Of a DNA stretch of 41,871 bases, positions 1 through 7,588 are shown in pieces. The position numbers and the translations under genes were made by a program. Position 1 is the stretch's first letter. Every line of letters starts with the position of its first letter. The stretch comes from an uncultured bacterium. Its GTDB lineage: Bacteria > Planctomycetota > UBA1135 > GCA-002686595. The stretch covers positions 1 to 41,871 of the forward strand of contig CALCXM010000125.1 of the NCBI GenBank assembly GCA_937905825.1, read 5' to 3'. The notes beneath the pieces are model-generated. The model was given only the letters and a program-made list of their open reading frames with translations, was not told the origin of the DNA and made no database searches.

Positions 1-128
1 GGCGTGATCAGGTCCATCATGTGCGAGCGCGTTGCCTCGCGGGTTTCCTGGACCGTGTAGGGGTGCTTGCCCACCGTGTCTTGGGGGCTAGCGGCGAGAC
101 AAAGTGCGGCGGCGATTAGGAAACTCAT
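1..128 (-). CDS. Secreted protein of unknown function, partial (N-terminus only)
   Basis: Reading the minus strand from the ATG at 128-126 gives 42 codons without a stop up to the window edge. The start overlaps the TGA of the upstream cytochrome gene (ATGA at 125-128), a typical translational-coupling junction, so I accept it as a real gene. The protein begins MSFLIAAALCLAASPQDT, a short hydrophobic signal peptide with probable cleavage near residue 14, followed by a polar mature start. It is therefore probably exported to the periplasm or beyond, like the cytochrome it follows. Too little is present to name a family. The operon position suggests a partner or substrate-side component for the 5-heme cytochrome, which is inference only. 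Confidence 0.6.
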   Translation of the reverse strand, partial: MSFLIAAALCLAASPQDTVGKHPYTVQETREATRSHMMDLIT

Positions 129-2422
129 AGGGGGAACTCGATGGTAACGCTGCACTCAGGCGTGCTGGGGATCAGTGTGAGCCAGCCGGGATTGTGAGGT
201 TCGGTCGATGAGGTGAGATTGCGAAGCCTGAGGCTCCATACTTCCTGGGGGCGGGGGAGCCTGCGCATGCGGATTGGCTGTCCGGGGATCAGGCCGCTGA
301 ATGTGATCTCGCGAACTAGTCGTTTCCTGGGGGAGACGAAGGGAACAATGCGCTCGGTCACCTCTACCGTTCCAACGGTCGAGAAGAAGACCGGGGTTCC
401 GTCAGGCTCGAGCCGATAACCGCGGAACTTTCCGCTGGGTTCCGTCGGCCATTCGGTGGGCTCGCTGTCGTTCTCCGCTGATGCATCTCCCAGGAGGAAC
501 TGCGGACCACCAGGGGTCTTCCACAACACCGGGCCTTCTGCCCCCGTGCTCCCACCGCCCCGTCCGGCCCAAGCTCCGCTGGCGTTCAAGAAGTCCCCTT
601 GCCAGACTTCCACCAAGCGGCCGCTAGCGCCGTCGTAAGCGAAGTGGATGCCCACAGGAAAGCCTACGGCGATGCCCCGGGACCCTGCGTTGTTCAAGTA
701 GGTGCGCAGGATGCGCGGCCGTTCCCCAACCGTCAGCATCAAGCCGCCGCCCGTATCGATGCCCGAAGGAACGGGCATGAACTCCCCAAGCGAGAAGTAG
801 GCCCACATGGCGTCGGTCTGTTGCTTGAAGTTCCCGTCGCAGTAGTTGGTGAAGACTCCGCGACCTTCGTCGTCCGTGTACTTCGGCATGCGCGTGCCGG
901 GCTTGAAGACGTCGGGGTTTTGGATGTACTCCGTCCACCAGCCATAACGCAGACGTTCCGCGAACTGCTGCATGTCAGGACCCGGCGTTCCGAGGGCCGG
1001 CGCGTCGCCGAAGCTGTGGCAGTTCACGCAGCCGAAGCCATTGTTGCCGATCATCTCGCGACCGAGCAGCAGCATCTCGTCGGTGACCTCCGGCCATTGC
1101 ACATCCGAGTCCGGCTCGATTCCGTCCTTCGCCGCAAAGAGCTCGGCAAAGCCTTCCGTGGCCTTGCCGAATTGCGGCATGCGCGTGGCGAGGTAGGGGC
1201 GCGTGGTCCCCGACTCATTCAGCACTTGCTTGAACCACCCGGTGCTGAGTTTGTTGCCCACGCCATTCAAGTGCGGGGGGAAACGTCCCTCGTCACCGAG
1301 GTCCGCGTCCTCCCCGAGGGAAACGCTGTAGGGCCGCAAGGCTTCCGCGATGCCGCCACTGGCGTCGATCTCGTGGCAAGCGCGACAGTTCAAGCGGTTG
1401 ATTTGACGCTCCAGGTAGTCGAGGCCCGGGTTCGCGGGCTTGACGGTTTGCACTGCGTGAATCGCGCCGCGCAACATGTTGACGAGCGGCGGCATGGGCA
1501 GGTCGTAGCGCGGGCCGTTCCACTCGCCTCGGGACAGGCAGCCCGTCTTCGATTCGTTGCGGTCGAGCTTGGATAGCGCGGGCGCGGTGTTTGCAGGTGC
1601 GCTGACCCCTTCGACCGTATGACACGCAAGGCAGCCGCGATCTTGCAGCACAACCCGTCCGTGCGCAAGCTTCGAAGGATCGACTCGGTTGGGAGCCGTC
1701 GCGGGCGTCCACTTCGTCAGCAGGTAGTTCGCGAGGGCGTCGCTCTCCGACTCATTCAAACCCATGTTCGGCATGCGTCCGTCCAGATGAACCTTCAACG
1801 GATCGCGCAGGAAGGCCGAGAGCGAGGCCGGATACCACTTGCCGTCCAAGTCTCCGAAAGGACCAAAGACAAAGGTGCGCGGCACATCGGCGCCGAGAAA
1901 CTCGTCATCGAAGACCACCGCAGGAGAATCCAAGGCCCCGTGGCAGTTCACGCAACCGACCGTGTGGTAGAGCTCGCGGCCCTTGGCGATCACGTGCTCC
2001 TCCGTAGCGACCGCGTTGACCTGTGCTTCACCGCCCAAGCTGGCGAGAAAGTGGACCACGGCGTCGAGGTCCGCCTGCTCCGCAGCCGAATCCCCAAAGA
2101 GCCGCGGCATGGTCGGCACTCGCCGCAGGTCCGCGGGCTTCGCGATCCAACGCTTGAGCCATTCGGCGGAGTTGCGCCCACCGATGCCGGAAAGGTCCGG
2201 GCCCGGGCGCTGGCCGACGGCGGCGCTGTTGGAAGCGTCCGGCTCGTGGCAGTTGCTGCAGCCCCAGTGTTCGATGGGCACGCGCAACTCAGGGGCGTCG
2301 GCGCCGTTTCCTTGGGGAGCCGCAGCGCCCGTGGAACTCACGGCGGGGGAGGATACCAGAACGAAAACCGAGGCCGTGCCCAAGAGGCAGCGCAGCCGGT
2401 TCGCGGCGGAGAACAGATTCAT
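125..2422 (-). CDS. Secreted multi-domain c-type cytochrome (5 heme sites) with beta-rich C-terminal domain
   Basis: A 765-residue exported cytochrome. Residues 1-30 form a signal peptide (basic/hydrophobic, then SSPAVSS). Five CxxCH heme-binding motifs start at about C55, C157, C264, C346 and C465. Several are followed by MP-containing segments (for example RMPNMG and RMPKY) that could supply the distal Met ligand, as in class I cytochrome c domains. The protein therefore looks like a string of mono-heme modules rather than a compact multiheme fold. Residues from about 560 to 765 lack heme motifs and look beta-rich; a segment near 575-620 (RGIAVGFPVG...YDGASGRL...WQGDF) resembles C-terminal domains that I associate with planctomycete cytochromes. 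It probably shuttles electrons in the periplasm for a dehydrogenase or terminal reductase. It is coupled by ATGA to the truncated downstream gene. The substrate is unknown. Confidence 0.85.
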   Translation of the reverse strand: MNLFSAANRLRCLLGTASVFVLVSSPAVSSTGAAAPQGNGADAPELRVPIEHWGCSNCHEPDASNSAAVGQRPGPDLSGIGGRNSAEWLKRWIAKPADLRRVPTMPRLFGDSAAEQADLDAVVHFLASLGGEAQVNAVATEEHVIAKGRELYHTVGCVNCHGALDSPAVVFDDEFLGADVPRTFVFGPFGDLDGKWYPASLSAFLRDPLKVHLDGRMPNMGLNESESDALANYLLTKWTPATAPNRVDPSKLAHGRVVLQDRGCLACHTVEGVSAPANTAPALSKLDRNESKTGCLSRGEWNGPRYDLPMPPLVNMLRGAIHAVQTVKPANPGLDYLERQINRLNCRACHEIDASGGIAEALRPYSVSLGEDADLGDEGRFPPHLNGVGNKLSTGWFKQVLNESGTTRPYLATRMPQFGKATEGFAELFAAKDGIEPDSDVQWPEVTDEMLLLGREMIGNNGFGCVNCHSFGDAPALGTPGPDMQQFAERLRYGWWTEYIQNPDVFKPGTRMPKYTDDEGRGVFTNYCDGNFKQQTDAMWAYFSLGEFMPVPSGIDTGGGLMLTVGERPRILRTYLNNAGSRGIAVGFPVGIHFAYDGASGRLVEVWQGDFLNASGAWAGRGGGSTGAEGPVLWKTPGGPQFLLGDASAENDSEPTEWPTEPSGKFRGYRLEPDGTPVFFSTVGTVEVTERIVPFVSPRKRLVREITFSGLIPGQPIRMRRLPRPQEVWSLRLRNLTSSTEPHNPGWLTLIPSTPECSVTIEFPL

Positions 2423-2565
2423 GGGTCTAGATCACAAGTGCGGGGATGCGAGCCCACAGCATAAGGATTCGGGCCCATGAGAGCACTTCACATTGCGTCC
2501 CCTCAACCGGCGATCGCCCTAAGCCGTGGTTCCAGCGCCGCCCGGGGTGGGCTCCGCGAGTTGTG

Positions 2566-2603
2566 AAAAACTGGGGGAGCCCAAGTGTTCTACAGCAGCT
2601 CCC
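2566..2603 (-). terminator. Candidate intrinsic terminator after the TPR membrane protein gene
   Basis: On the minus strand, 40 bases past the stop at 2643, GGGAGC (2603-2598) and GCTCCC (2580-2575) can form a 6-bp stem with a 17-base loop. A run of five T (2570-2566) follows four bases later. The stem is short and the loop long, so this is a moderate candidate. Its placement between two same-strand genes fits the end of the TPR/AAA+ operon. Confidence 0.4.
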
Positions 2604-2642
2604 TTGTTCCTTCCGTCCGGGCCTCGCCCCGTTCGAAAACGC

Positions 2643-4031
2643 TCAGGGAATCCAGGTCTGAATCACGAAGCCGAGCAGGTAGGCGCCCATGCACTTGTCC
2701 GCGATTTCGAGCTGGGCGTTCTTTGGTTCAATCTCCGCAAGCACGGCCGGGAGTTCCGCAAGGAGGACCGACCGGCGTTGCTCCGGGAGTTCCAGGATGT
2801 ACTCTTCGCGCAGGCTGCCGGGAATGCGAATGAGCTGGAGAGCCTCCGTGCTCATGCCCGCGCGCCAACGGTCGACGACATTCTGGTGGCCCGCGCCAAC
2901 GACACCCAGCAGCAGGAGCAACACGGCGAGGCCGCGGTGCAGACCCTTGGCTTTGGCTGTTTCCGCGCGTAGGGCTCTGACCATCGGGATGGCCCAGGAG
3001 CCAACGAGGGCGCCAATCAGGTACATGGTCGGAACACCCGCAAATCCAAGGGCCAAGCACAGCACAGACGCGAGCAGCACAAGGCCAAGGCAGTTCGAGT
3101 TGAAGACTTCCCTCTCCTTCAGGGCGAAGCGCCCGTGGGGGGAGAGGCGCAGCACGAGGTCGAAGAGTGGCTCGGCGATCCAGGTCATCAAGATGAAGAC
3201 CACCATGAGACCGCCCAGGAAGATGAAGGCGGGGGCGTAGTCCGGGTAGGTTTCCGAGAGAGTCTTCAGATATCGTCGCAGCAAAATGGTAGCGATGAAG
3301 ATCGCATAGACCTTGCCTGTTGGCAGTTTGCCCAAGAACAGAAACCAGGCCAGGAACGGGCGGTAAAACCCCTGCTTGGCCTTGAGCGCATTCACGAGCC
3401 CTGCCCGCGCGCCTTCGGACTCTGGGGCCAGGCGCAAGGACTCACTAAAGTGTTGAACCGCAGCGTCGTGCCTTCCTTCGTTAAGGGCGGCGTAGCCAAG
3501 CAAGAAGTGAGTCTGCGGGTTCTCCGGATCGTGCAGCAGGGACGCTTCAAGCCCACTGGCCGCGTCGGCCGTTTGGCCCAAGTTGGTTAGGGCGACGCCG
3601 CGGGCGCCCAAGCACTGGGCTTCTTCTGGATCGATCGCCAGGCCAGTCTCCGCCGCCTCGAGCGCGTCCTTCCAACGCTTCTGACCGAGCAACGCGCTGG
3701 CCAGGGCCCCGTACAAGTAGTCCGCCTCCGGATCGAGTAGCAATCCTTCGCGCGCGGCTTTCTCGGCCAGCTTGTCTTTGTCGAGCCCGGAGTACACGAG
3801 GGACAACACGAAGTGCGAGTAGGTCCAATCCGGCGCTTCTCCCACCGCTTCCTTCGCAATCGGGAGGGCCTCCTTCTCTCGATCCAAGAGGTACAAGCAG
3901 CGCGCCAGGTCGATCTTGGTCTCCGTGTCCTCGGGATCGAGGGCCAAGGCGCGCCGCAATTCCGGCTCTGCCTTCTCGGGCCGCCCGCGCTCCATCCAAA
4001 GGGCCGCGAGCTCTCGCGGTGAACCGCTCAT
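2643..4031 (-). CDS. TPR-repeat protein with polytopic membrane domain
   Basis: 462 residues from the ATG at 4031, chosen because it overlaps the TGA of the AAA+ gene upstream (ATGA at 4028-4031); a longer reading to 4118 lies inside that gene and is rejected. Residues 1-215 are about six tetratricopeptide-like helical repeats (recurring ALALDPED, LLLDPEA, LAIDPEE, LLHDPEN and LRLAPES spaced about 34 residues), suggesting protein-protein contact in the cytoplasm. Residues 220-385 contain about five hydrophobic helices. The tail (386-462) is amphipathic with a final hydrophobic stretch. I do not recognise a named family. Coupling to a TPR-AAA+ ATPase suggests that it is the membrane anchor or scaffold through which that ATPase acts (inference). 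Confidence 0.8.
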   Translation of the reverse strand: MSGSPRELAALWMERGRPEKAEPELRRALALDPEDTETKIDLARCLYLLDREKEALPIAKEAVGEAPDWTYSHFVLSLVYSGLDKDKLAEKAAREGLLLDPEADYLYGALASALLGQKRWKDALEAAETGLAIDPEEAQCLGARGVALTNLGQTADAASGLEASLLHDPENPQTHFLLGYAALNEGRHDAAVQHFSESLRLAPESEGARAGLVNALKAKQGFYRPFLAWFLFLGKLPTGKVYAIFIATILLRRYLKTLSETYPDYAPAFIFLGGLMVVFILMTWIAEPLFDLVLRLSPHGRFALKEREVFNSNCLGLVLLASVLCLALGFAGVPTMYLIGALVGSWAIPMVRALRAETAKAKGLHRGLAVLLLLLGVVGAGHQNVVDRWRAGMSTEALQLIRIPGSLREEYILELPEQRRSVLLAELPAVLAEIEPKNAQLEIADKCMGAYLLGFVIQTWIP

Positions 4032-5362
4032 TTCGAGATCCCTAAGTACTTGAGGATGTCGTCGTACTGACCGCCCTCGTTGCCGTACATGGCGTGGTTG
4101 CGAGCCACCGTGAACCACTCCTTCGTGGTCGGCTTGACCTTCTTGGCCGCTTGCAAGAAATCCTTGGTGCGCAGGGGCTCCGGCTTGCCGGTCTTGATCG
4201 CCGCTTGCAACTTGGAATCGATGGCGACCTCAATCAGCTCGGCCAAATCCGCGCCGGAAAAATCCTTGGTCTTCTTGGCGATGGCGGCCACATCCACTTC
4301 ACCAGCGGGCTTGCCCTTGAGCAGGACTTTCAAGATGGATTCGCGCGCCTCGCTATCCGGGGGCGGCACGAAAAGAATGCGGTCAAAGCGCCCGGGTCGG
4401 CGGAAGGCTGCGTCCAAGTGCCAAGGCGCGTTCGTGGCCGCCATGATGAGCACCCCGTCGTTGTCCGAATCGATGCCATCCAACTCCGCCAGGAATTGGT
4501 TGATCACTTGTCGCCCAGCGGACTGCCGCATGTCCCGACGACTGGCGGCCAGGGCGTCCACTTCATCAAAGAAGAGCACGCTCGGTTTGCTGGCGCGTGC
4601 CTTGGCGAAGATGTCCCGCAGGTTCTTTTCGCTGGCGCCGATGTACATGTCGAGCACATCGCTGATGCTGATGTTGATGAAGGTGGACTTGACCTCGCCC
4701 GCCGTGGCCCGTGCCATCAGGGTCTTGCCGCAACCTGGGGGGCCGTACAACAAGATGCCGCCGCCAGTCTTCTTGCCGTAGGCCGCGTAGATCTCGGGGT
4801 GGGTGAGCGGGTGAATGATCTTGATGCGCACCTCTTCCTTCACGCTCTCCATGCCGCCCACGTCCGCGAAGTTGGTCTTCGGGCGTTCTTGGTAGGCGTC
4901 GTAGTCCGCGTTCGGATTCCCGTGGGCAAAGTTCAACTCCAGATCGCTGGTGTCGATGCCGGGCAAACCGTGCAGGAGCTCTTCCAACTCGGGCAGATCG
5001 AGCTCCGGATTCAGCTGCTTGGCGAGCTTGTACGCGGAACTGGCGCCCTCGTGGTCGTCGTTGGCCAATAGGGACTTGGCCATCACCACGTGCGTCTCCG
5101 CCGCAGGGTTGCCGCGCTTGATGACTCCCTCGCACAGCATGATGGCCACGGAGAACTTGCCTTGGGCGTGATAGACCTCCGCCAAACCTGTTTCCAGGGG
5201 ACTGCTCTGGGGGTTGTGCCCGAGCCCCTCTTTGAGCTCAGTCTCGGCCTCGGCGTACCTGCCAGCGTCGAGCAGCAAACGGGCAATGCTCAGTCGCAGG
5301 TGAGCGTTCTCCGGGCTCTGGCGCAGGGCCTCCCGCAGACTATTCAAGATGGGATCATTCAT
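4028..5362 (-). CDS. TPR-AAA+ ATPase (FtsH/Cdc48-type AAA domain, no protease domain)
   Basis: 444 residues. Residues 1-125 are TPR-like helical repeats and about 165-410 a classical AAA ATPase module. Walker A is GPPGCGKT (207-214), Walker B VLFFDEVDAL (262-271), sensor 1 AATNAP (about 309-314), and the second region of homology RRPGRFDR (321-328) supplies arginine fingers. A lid helix containing DFSGADL follows. No zinc-protease HExxH or second AAA domain is present, so despite sequence resemblance to FtsH it should be a single-ring unfoldase or remodelling ATPase. The N-terminal TPRs probably select clients. It is the first gene of a two-gene unit coupled to a TPR membrane protein and is divergent from the lipoprotein gene at 5521. 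The ATPase activity call is secure from motifs; the substrate is unknown. Confidence 0.88.
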   Translation of the reverse strand: MNDPILNSLREALRQSPENAHLRLSIARLLLDAGRYAEAETELKEGLGHNPQSSPLETGLAEVYHAQGKFSVAIMLCEGVIKRGNPAAETHVVMAKSLLANDDHEGASSAYKLAKQLNPELDLPELEELLHGLPGIDTSDLELNFAHGNPNADYDAYQERPKTNFADVGGMESVKEEVRIKIIHPLTHPEIYAAYGKKTGGGILLYGPPGCGKTLMARATAGEVKSTFINISISDVLDMYIGASEKNLRDIFAKARASKPSVLFFDEVDALAASRRDMRQSAGRQVINQFLAELDGIDSDNDGVLIMAATNAPWHLDAAFRRPGRFDRILFVPPPDSEARESILKVLLKGKPAGEVDVAAIAKKTKDFSGADLAELIEVAIDSKLQAAIKTGKPEPLRTKDFLQAAKKVKPTTKEWFTVARNHAMYGNEGGQYDDILKYLGISK

Positions 5363-5520
5363 GGGAGCTAGATTGCCGGTGGCGGGCCAAACGGGCCGCT
5401 AGTGTAGCGGAGAAGGCGCGCGGCGCGAGGTCCAGCGGGCTCAAGAATTAACGATGGTCTGAGCTGGATTCGGTAAACTGGAACCTTGCACTTTTGTTCG
5501 CAACCACAGAGGTCTTTTTC

Positions 5521-6816
5521 ATGCTGCTGAACGCTCGATTTCTCGCCCTCGAACTTCCGCTTGCCTGCGCGCTTTTGGGCGCCTGCTGCTCGAGTGCAGA
5601 AGCCCACTCCCGGCCGGCCCAGGAGCCCTTCGATCTTCAGCTCAAGCTGGCCGTCGGTGAGCCTTTGCTGGTGGAGGTCCGTCAGAACTTCAAGCTCGAT
5701 CTCGCGGGGACACAGTTCAAGATCAGTCGCGACATGAGCTTTGTGGATGAGTACGCCTTGCTCGAGGGCGACAACGAGATCTGTGACCGCCGCTTTCTCA
5801 AGGTGCAGGACGAAGTCAACGGGGACGCAAGCGATCCAGCCTACGTGGGCGTCGATCTGCGCTACACGCGCGCCTTCGGAGAGTCGCAGATCACTTTGAA
5901 CGCCCAGACCCAACTCCCGCAAAAGACCATGCAGGAGCTCTTGGCGCTCGACAGGACGCTGGGGTGCAACGTTCAGTTTCCAGGGAAGTGGGCCCTTGGC
6001 GAGGAGCAGGAGTTGGATCTCCTGCCCGTCGCGGGCTTGCTCGTCGGTTGGGAGTCCCCAATCGCAAGCGCGGGGGGGAAGTTTGTCTTCGAGAGCTTCG
6101 ATCCGCAGACGACCCTCGCCACGTTTACGGGGCAGTTGACGATCGAGCAGAACATCCCCCTGGGGGAGGCCGCCGCCACGCTCAGTTGGATTGGCGACTG
6201 CACTCTTGTGAACAACGTCAAGGACCATTGCTTGGCTGGCATCCAATACAGCGGCCGCACGAGGTTCGTTTTTGATGAAGGTTCGAAGTCCAGCAAGGGG
6301 ACCTTCCGAGTCGACATGACGGGTGCCAAAGGCGAACTCGCGAAGGCCGCCAGCGCGAGCGACGCATTCATCCGTACGCGGCCCTATCATTTTCCGAGCA
6401 TGCAAGTGTCGCTCGATTTACCGAGCTCCTGGGCGATGGAGGAAGGCGACGCAGAGCTGCAGCCCTACCTCTTTTGGACCCGTGCGGGCAAGGCGGATCC
6501 GGTCACCATCCAGGTGCTGGACGTTCAGGTGCAGCAGACGAGTCTGAAGGACATCACCAACTACTTGAAAGACACGTACAAGGGAGATGAGACCTACCGC
6601 GGCCTGACCTCCGTGAAGTCGAAGTTCGGTCCCGGGGTCTCCGTCGAGTTTGAACAGGAAAGGGAGGACGGCACGCTCTTCACCTTGGTCTCCGACTTCT
6701 ACTTGCGCGGTGACCGCTGGTTGCTGGTCAAGTTCGAGGCCTCTCCGAAGGCCTTCAAAGCGCACAGCAAGGACTTCGCCCGTGCCAGGAAAAGCTTGAA
6801 GTCAGCGACGCGCTAG
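5521..6816 (+). CDS. Predicted lipoprotein of unknown function
   Basis: 431 residues from the ATG at 5521. A TTG 27 bases upstream (5494) is in frame, but the ATG has an AGAGG-like ribosome site about seven bases before it and starts directly on the signal peptide. The N-terminus has a hydrophobic stretch ending in LLGAC, a lipobox with Cys22 as the lipidated residue; a conventional cleavage after SAEA is the alternative. The mature protein is acidic and beta-rich with no catalytic motif that I recognise. Residues around 300-400 (YHFPSMQVSLDLPSSW and the DVQVQQTSLKD region) resemble small lipoprotein or periplasmic beta-sandwich folds. It lies just upstream of an ECF sigma/kinase pair on the same strand and could be co-transcribed. 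Function not assigned. Confidence 0.8.
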   Translation: MLLNARFLALELPLACALLGACCSSAEAHSRPAQEPFDLQLKLAVGEPLLVEVRQNFKLDLAGTQFKISRDMSFVDEYALLEGDNEICDRRFLKVQDEVNGDASDPAYVGVDLRYTRAFGESQITLNAQTQLPQKTMQELLALDRTLGCNVQFPGKWALGEEQELDLLPVAGLLVGWESPIASAGGKFVFESFDPQTTLATFTGQLTIEQNIPLGEAAATLSWIGDCTLVNNVKDHCLAGIQYSGRTRFVFDEGSKSSKGTFRVDMTGAKGELAKAASASDAFIRTRPYHFPSMQVSLDLPSSWAMEEGDAELQPYLFWTRAGKADPVTIQVLDVQVQQTSLKDITNYLKDTYKGDETYRGLTSVKSKFGPGVSVEFEQEREDGTLFTLVSDFYLRGDRWLLVKFEASPKAFKAHSKDFARARKSLKSATR

Positions 6817-6973
6817 CCGGCTCCTGGGAGTGATTCTGCCCCACAGGGCTTCCTCCCCAGAATCGAAGGTTCGAATCCTTGCGTGTTTCCACGTGCGGCC
6901 GGAGAATCAACCGACCAGCATTCCGACGGAAGCGGACAACTCCGCCGATGGCTATTCCGCTACACCCCAGTCC

Positions 6974-7588
6974 ATGACCGATCACTCCTTGACCCGACTT
7001 CTGCAGCAAGCGGGAGCAGGGGATGACCAAGCGGCCGAGCGCTTGTACCGTGCGGTTTACGAGGACTTGCGCCGCATGGCGAAAGACATGATGGGGCCTG
7101 CTGCCGCGGGTTCCACTCTGCAGCCCACCGCGGTCGTGCACGAAGCCTGGTTGAAGCTGTGCCCCGCAGGCCCCGAGTCCGGGGACCCGAGCGCCACGCG
7201 CTGGAACGAACGCGGACACTTCTTGGCCGTCGCTTCCAAGGCGATGCGATCCGTCCTGGTCGATCATGCACGTGCGCGCGGTACGCAACGTCGTGGCGGT
7301 CATCAGTACCGAATCGAGTGGGATGAAGCTCTCGCCCTCTTCGAGGATCGTGGCATGGATGTTCTGCGCCTGGATGAAGCACTGACTCGTTTCGCGAAGC
7401 TCGATCCCGAGCTGGCGCGAGTCGTCGAGCTGCGTTTCTTTGGTGGACTCACCATCAGCGAAGCGGCGCAAACGATTGGCGTTTCGACGGCGACGGTCGA
7501 TCGCGGTTGGAGAACCGCTCGCGCTTGGTTGCGCGCCGAGTTGGGCACGGGAGAGGCTGGTGGGGGCGGCCTGCCGCTTGGATCCTGA
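6974..7588 (+). CDS. ECF-like RNA polymerase sigma factor (planctomycete/acidobacterial type)
   Basis: 204 residues from the ATG at 6974. The frame is open back to 6830 but the upstream 48 residues are not sigma-like, so the start is placed at MTDHSLTRLL. Sigma region 2 spans about residues 10-105 (DLRRMAKDMMG, QPTAVVHEAWLKL, FLAVASKAMRSVLVDHARAR). Region 4 spans about 135-190 with the helix-turn-helix LTISEAAQTIGVSTATVDRG. This layout, including the ...TAVVHEAWLKL...VDHARARG pattern, matches the short ECF sigma factors typically paired with Ser/Thr kinases in planctomycetes. Its last 29 bases overlap the proposed start of the kinase gene, so the two are presumably co-translated. The kinase may modulate the sigma factor, which is established for some such pairs but inferred here. 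Target promoters are unknown. Confidence 0.88.
   Translation: MTDHSLTRLLQQAGAGDDQAAERLYRAVYEDLRRMAKDMMGPAAAGSTLQPTAVVHEAWLKLCPAGPESGDPSATRWNERGHFLAVASKAMRSVLVDHARARGTQRRGGHQYRIEWDEALALFEDRGMDVLRLDEALTRFAKLDPELARVVELRFFGGLTISEAAQTIGVSTATVDRGWRTARAWLRAELGTGEAGGGGLPLGS

Noticed and set aside
4028..5362. FtsH protease
   Set aside because: The AAA domain is similar but no HExxH zinc site, no N-terminal membrane helices and the protein is too short.
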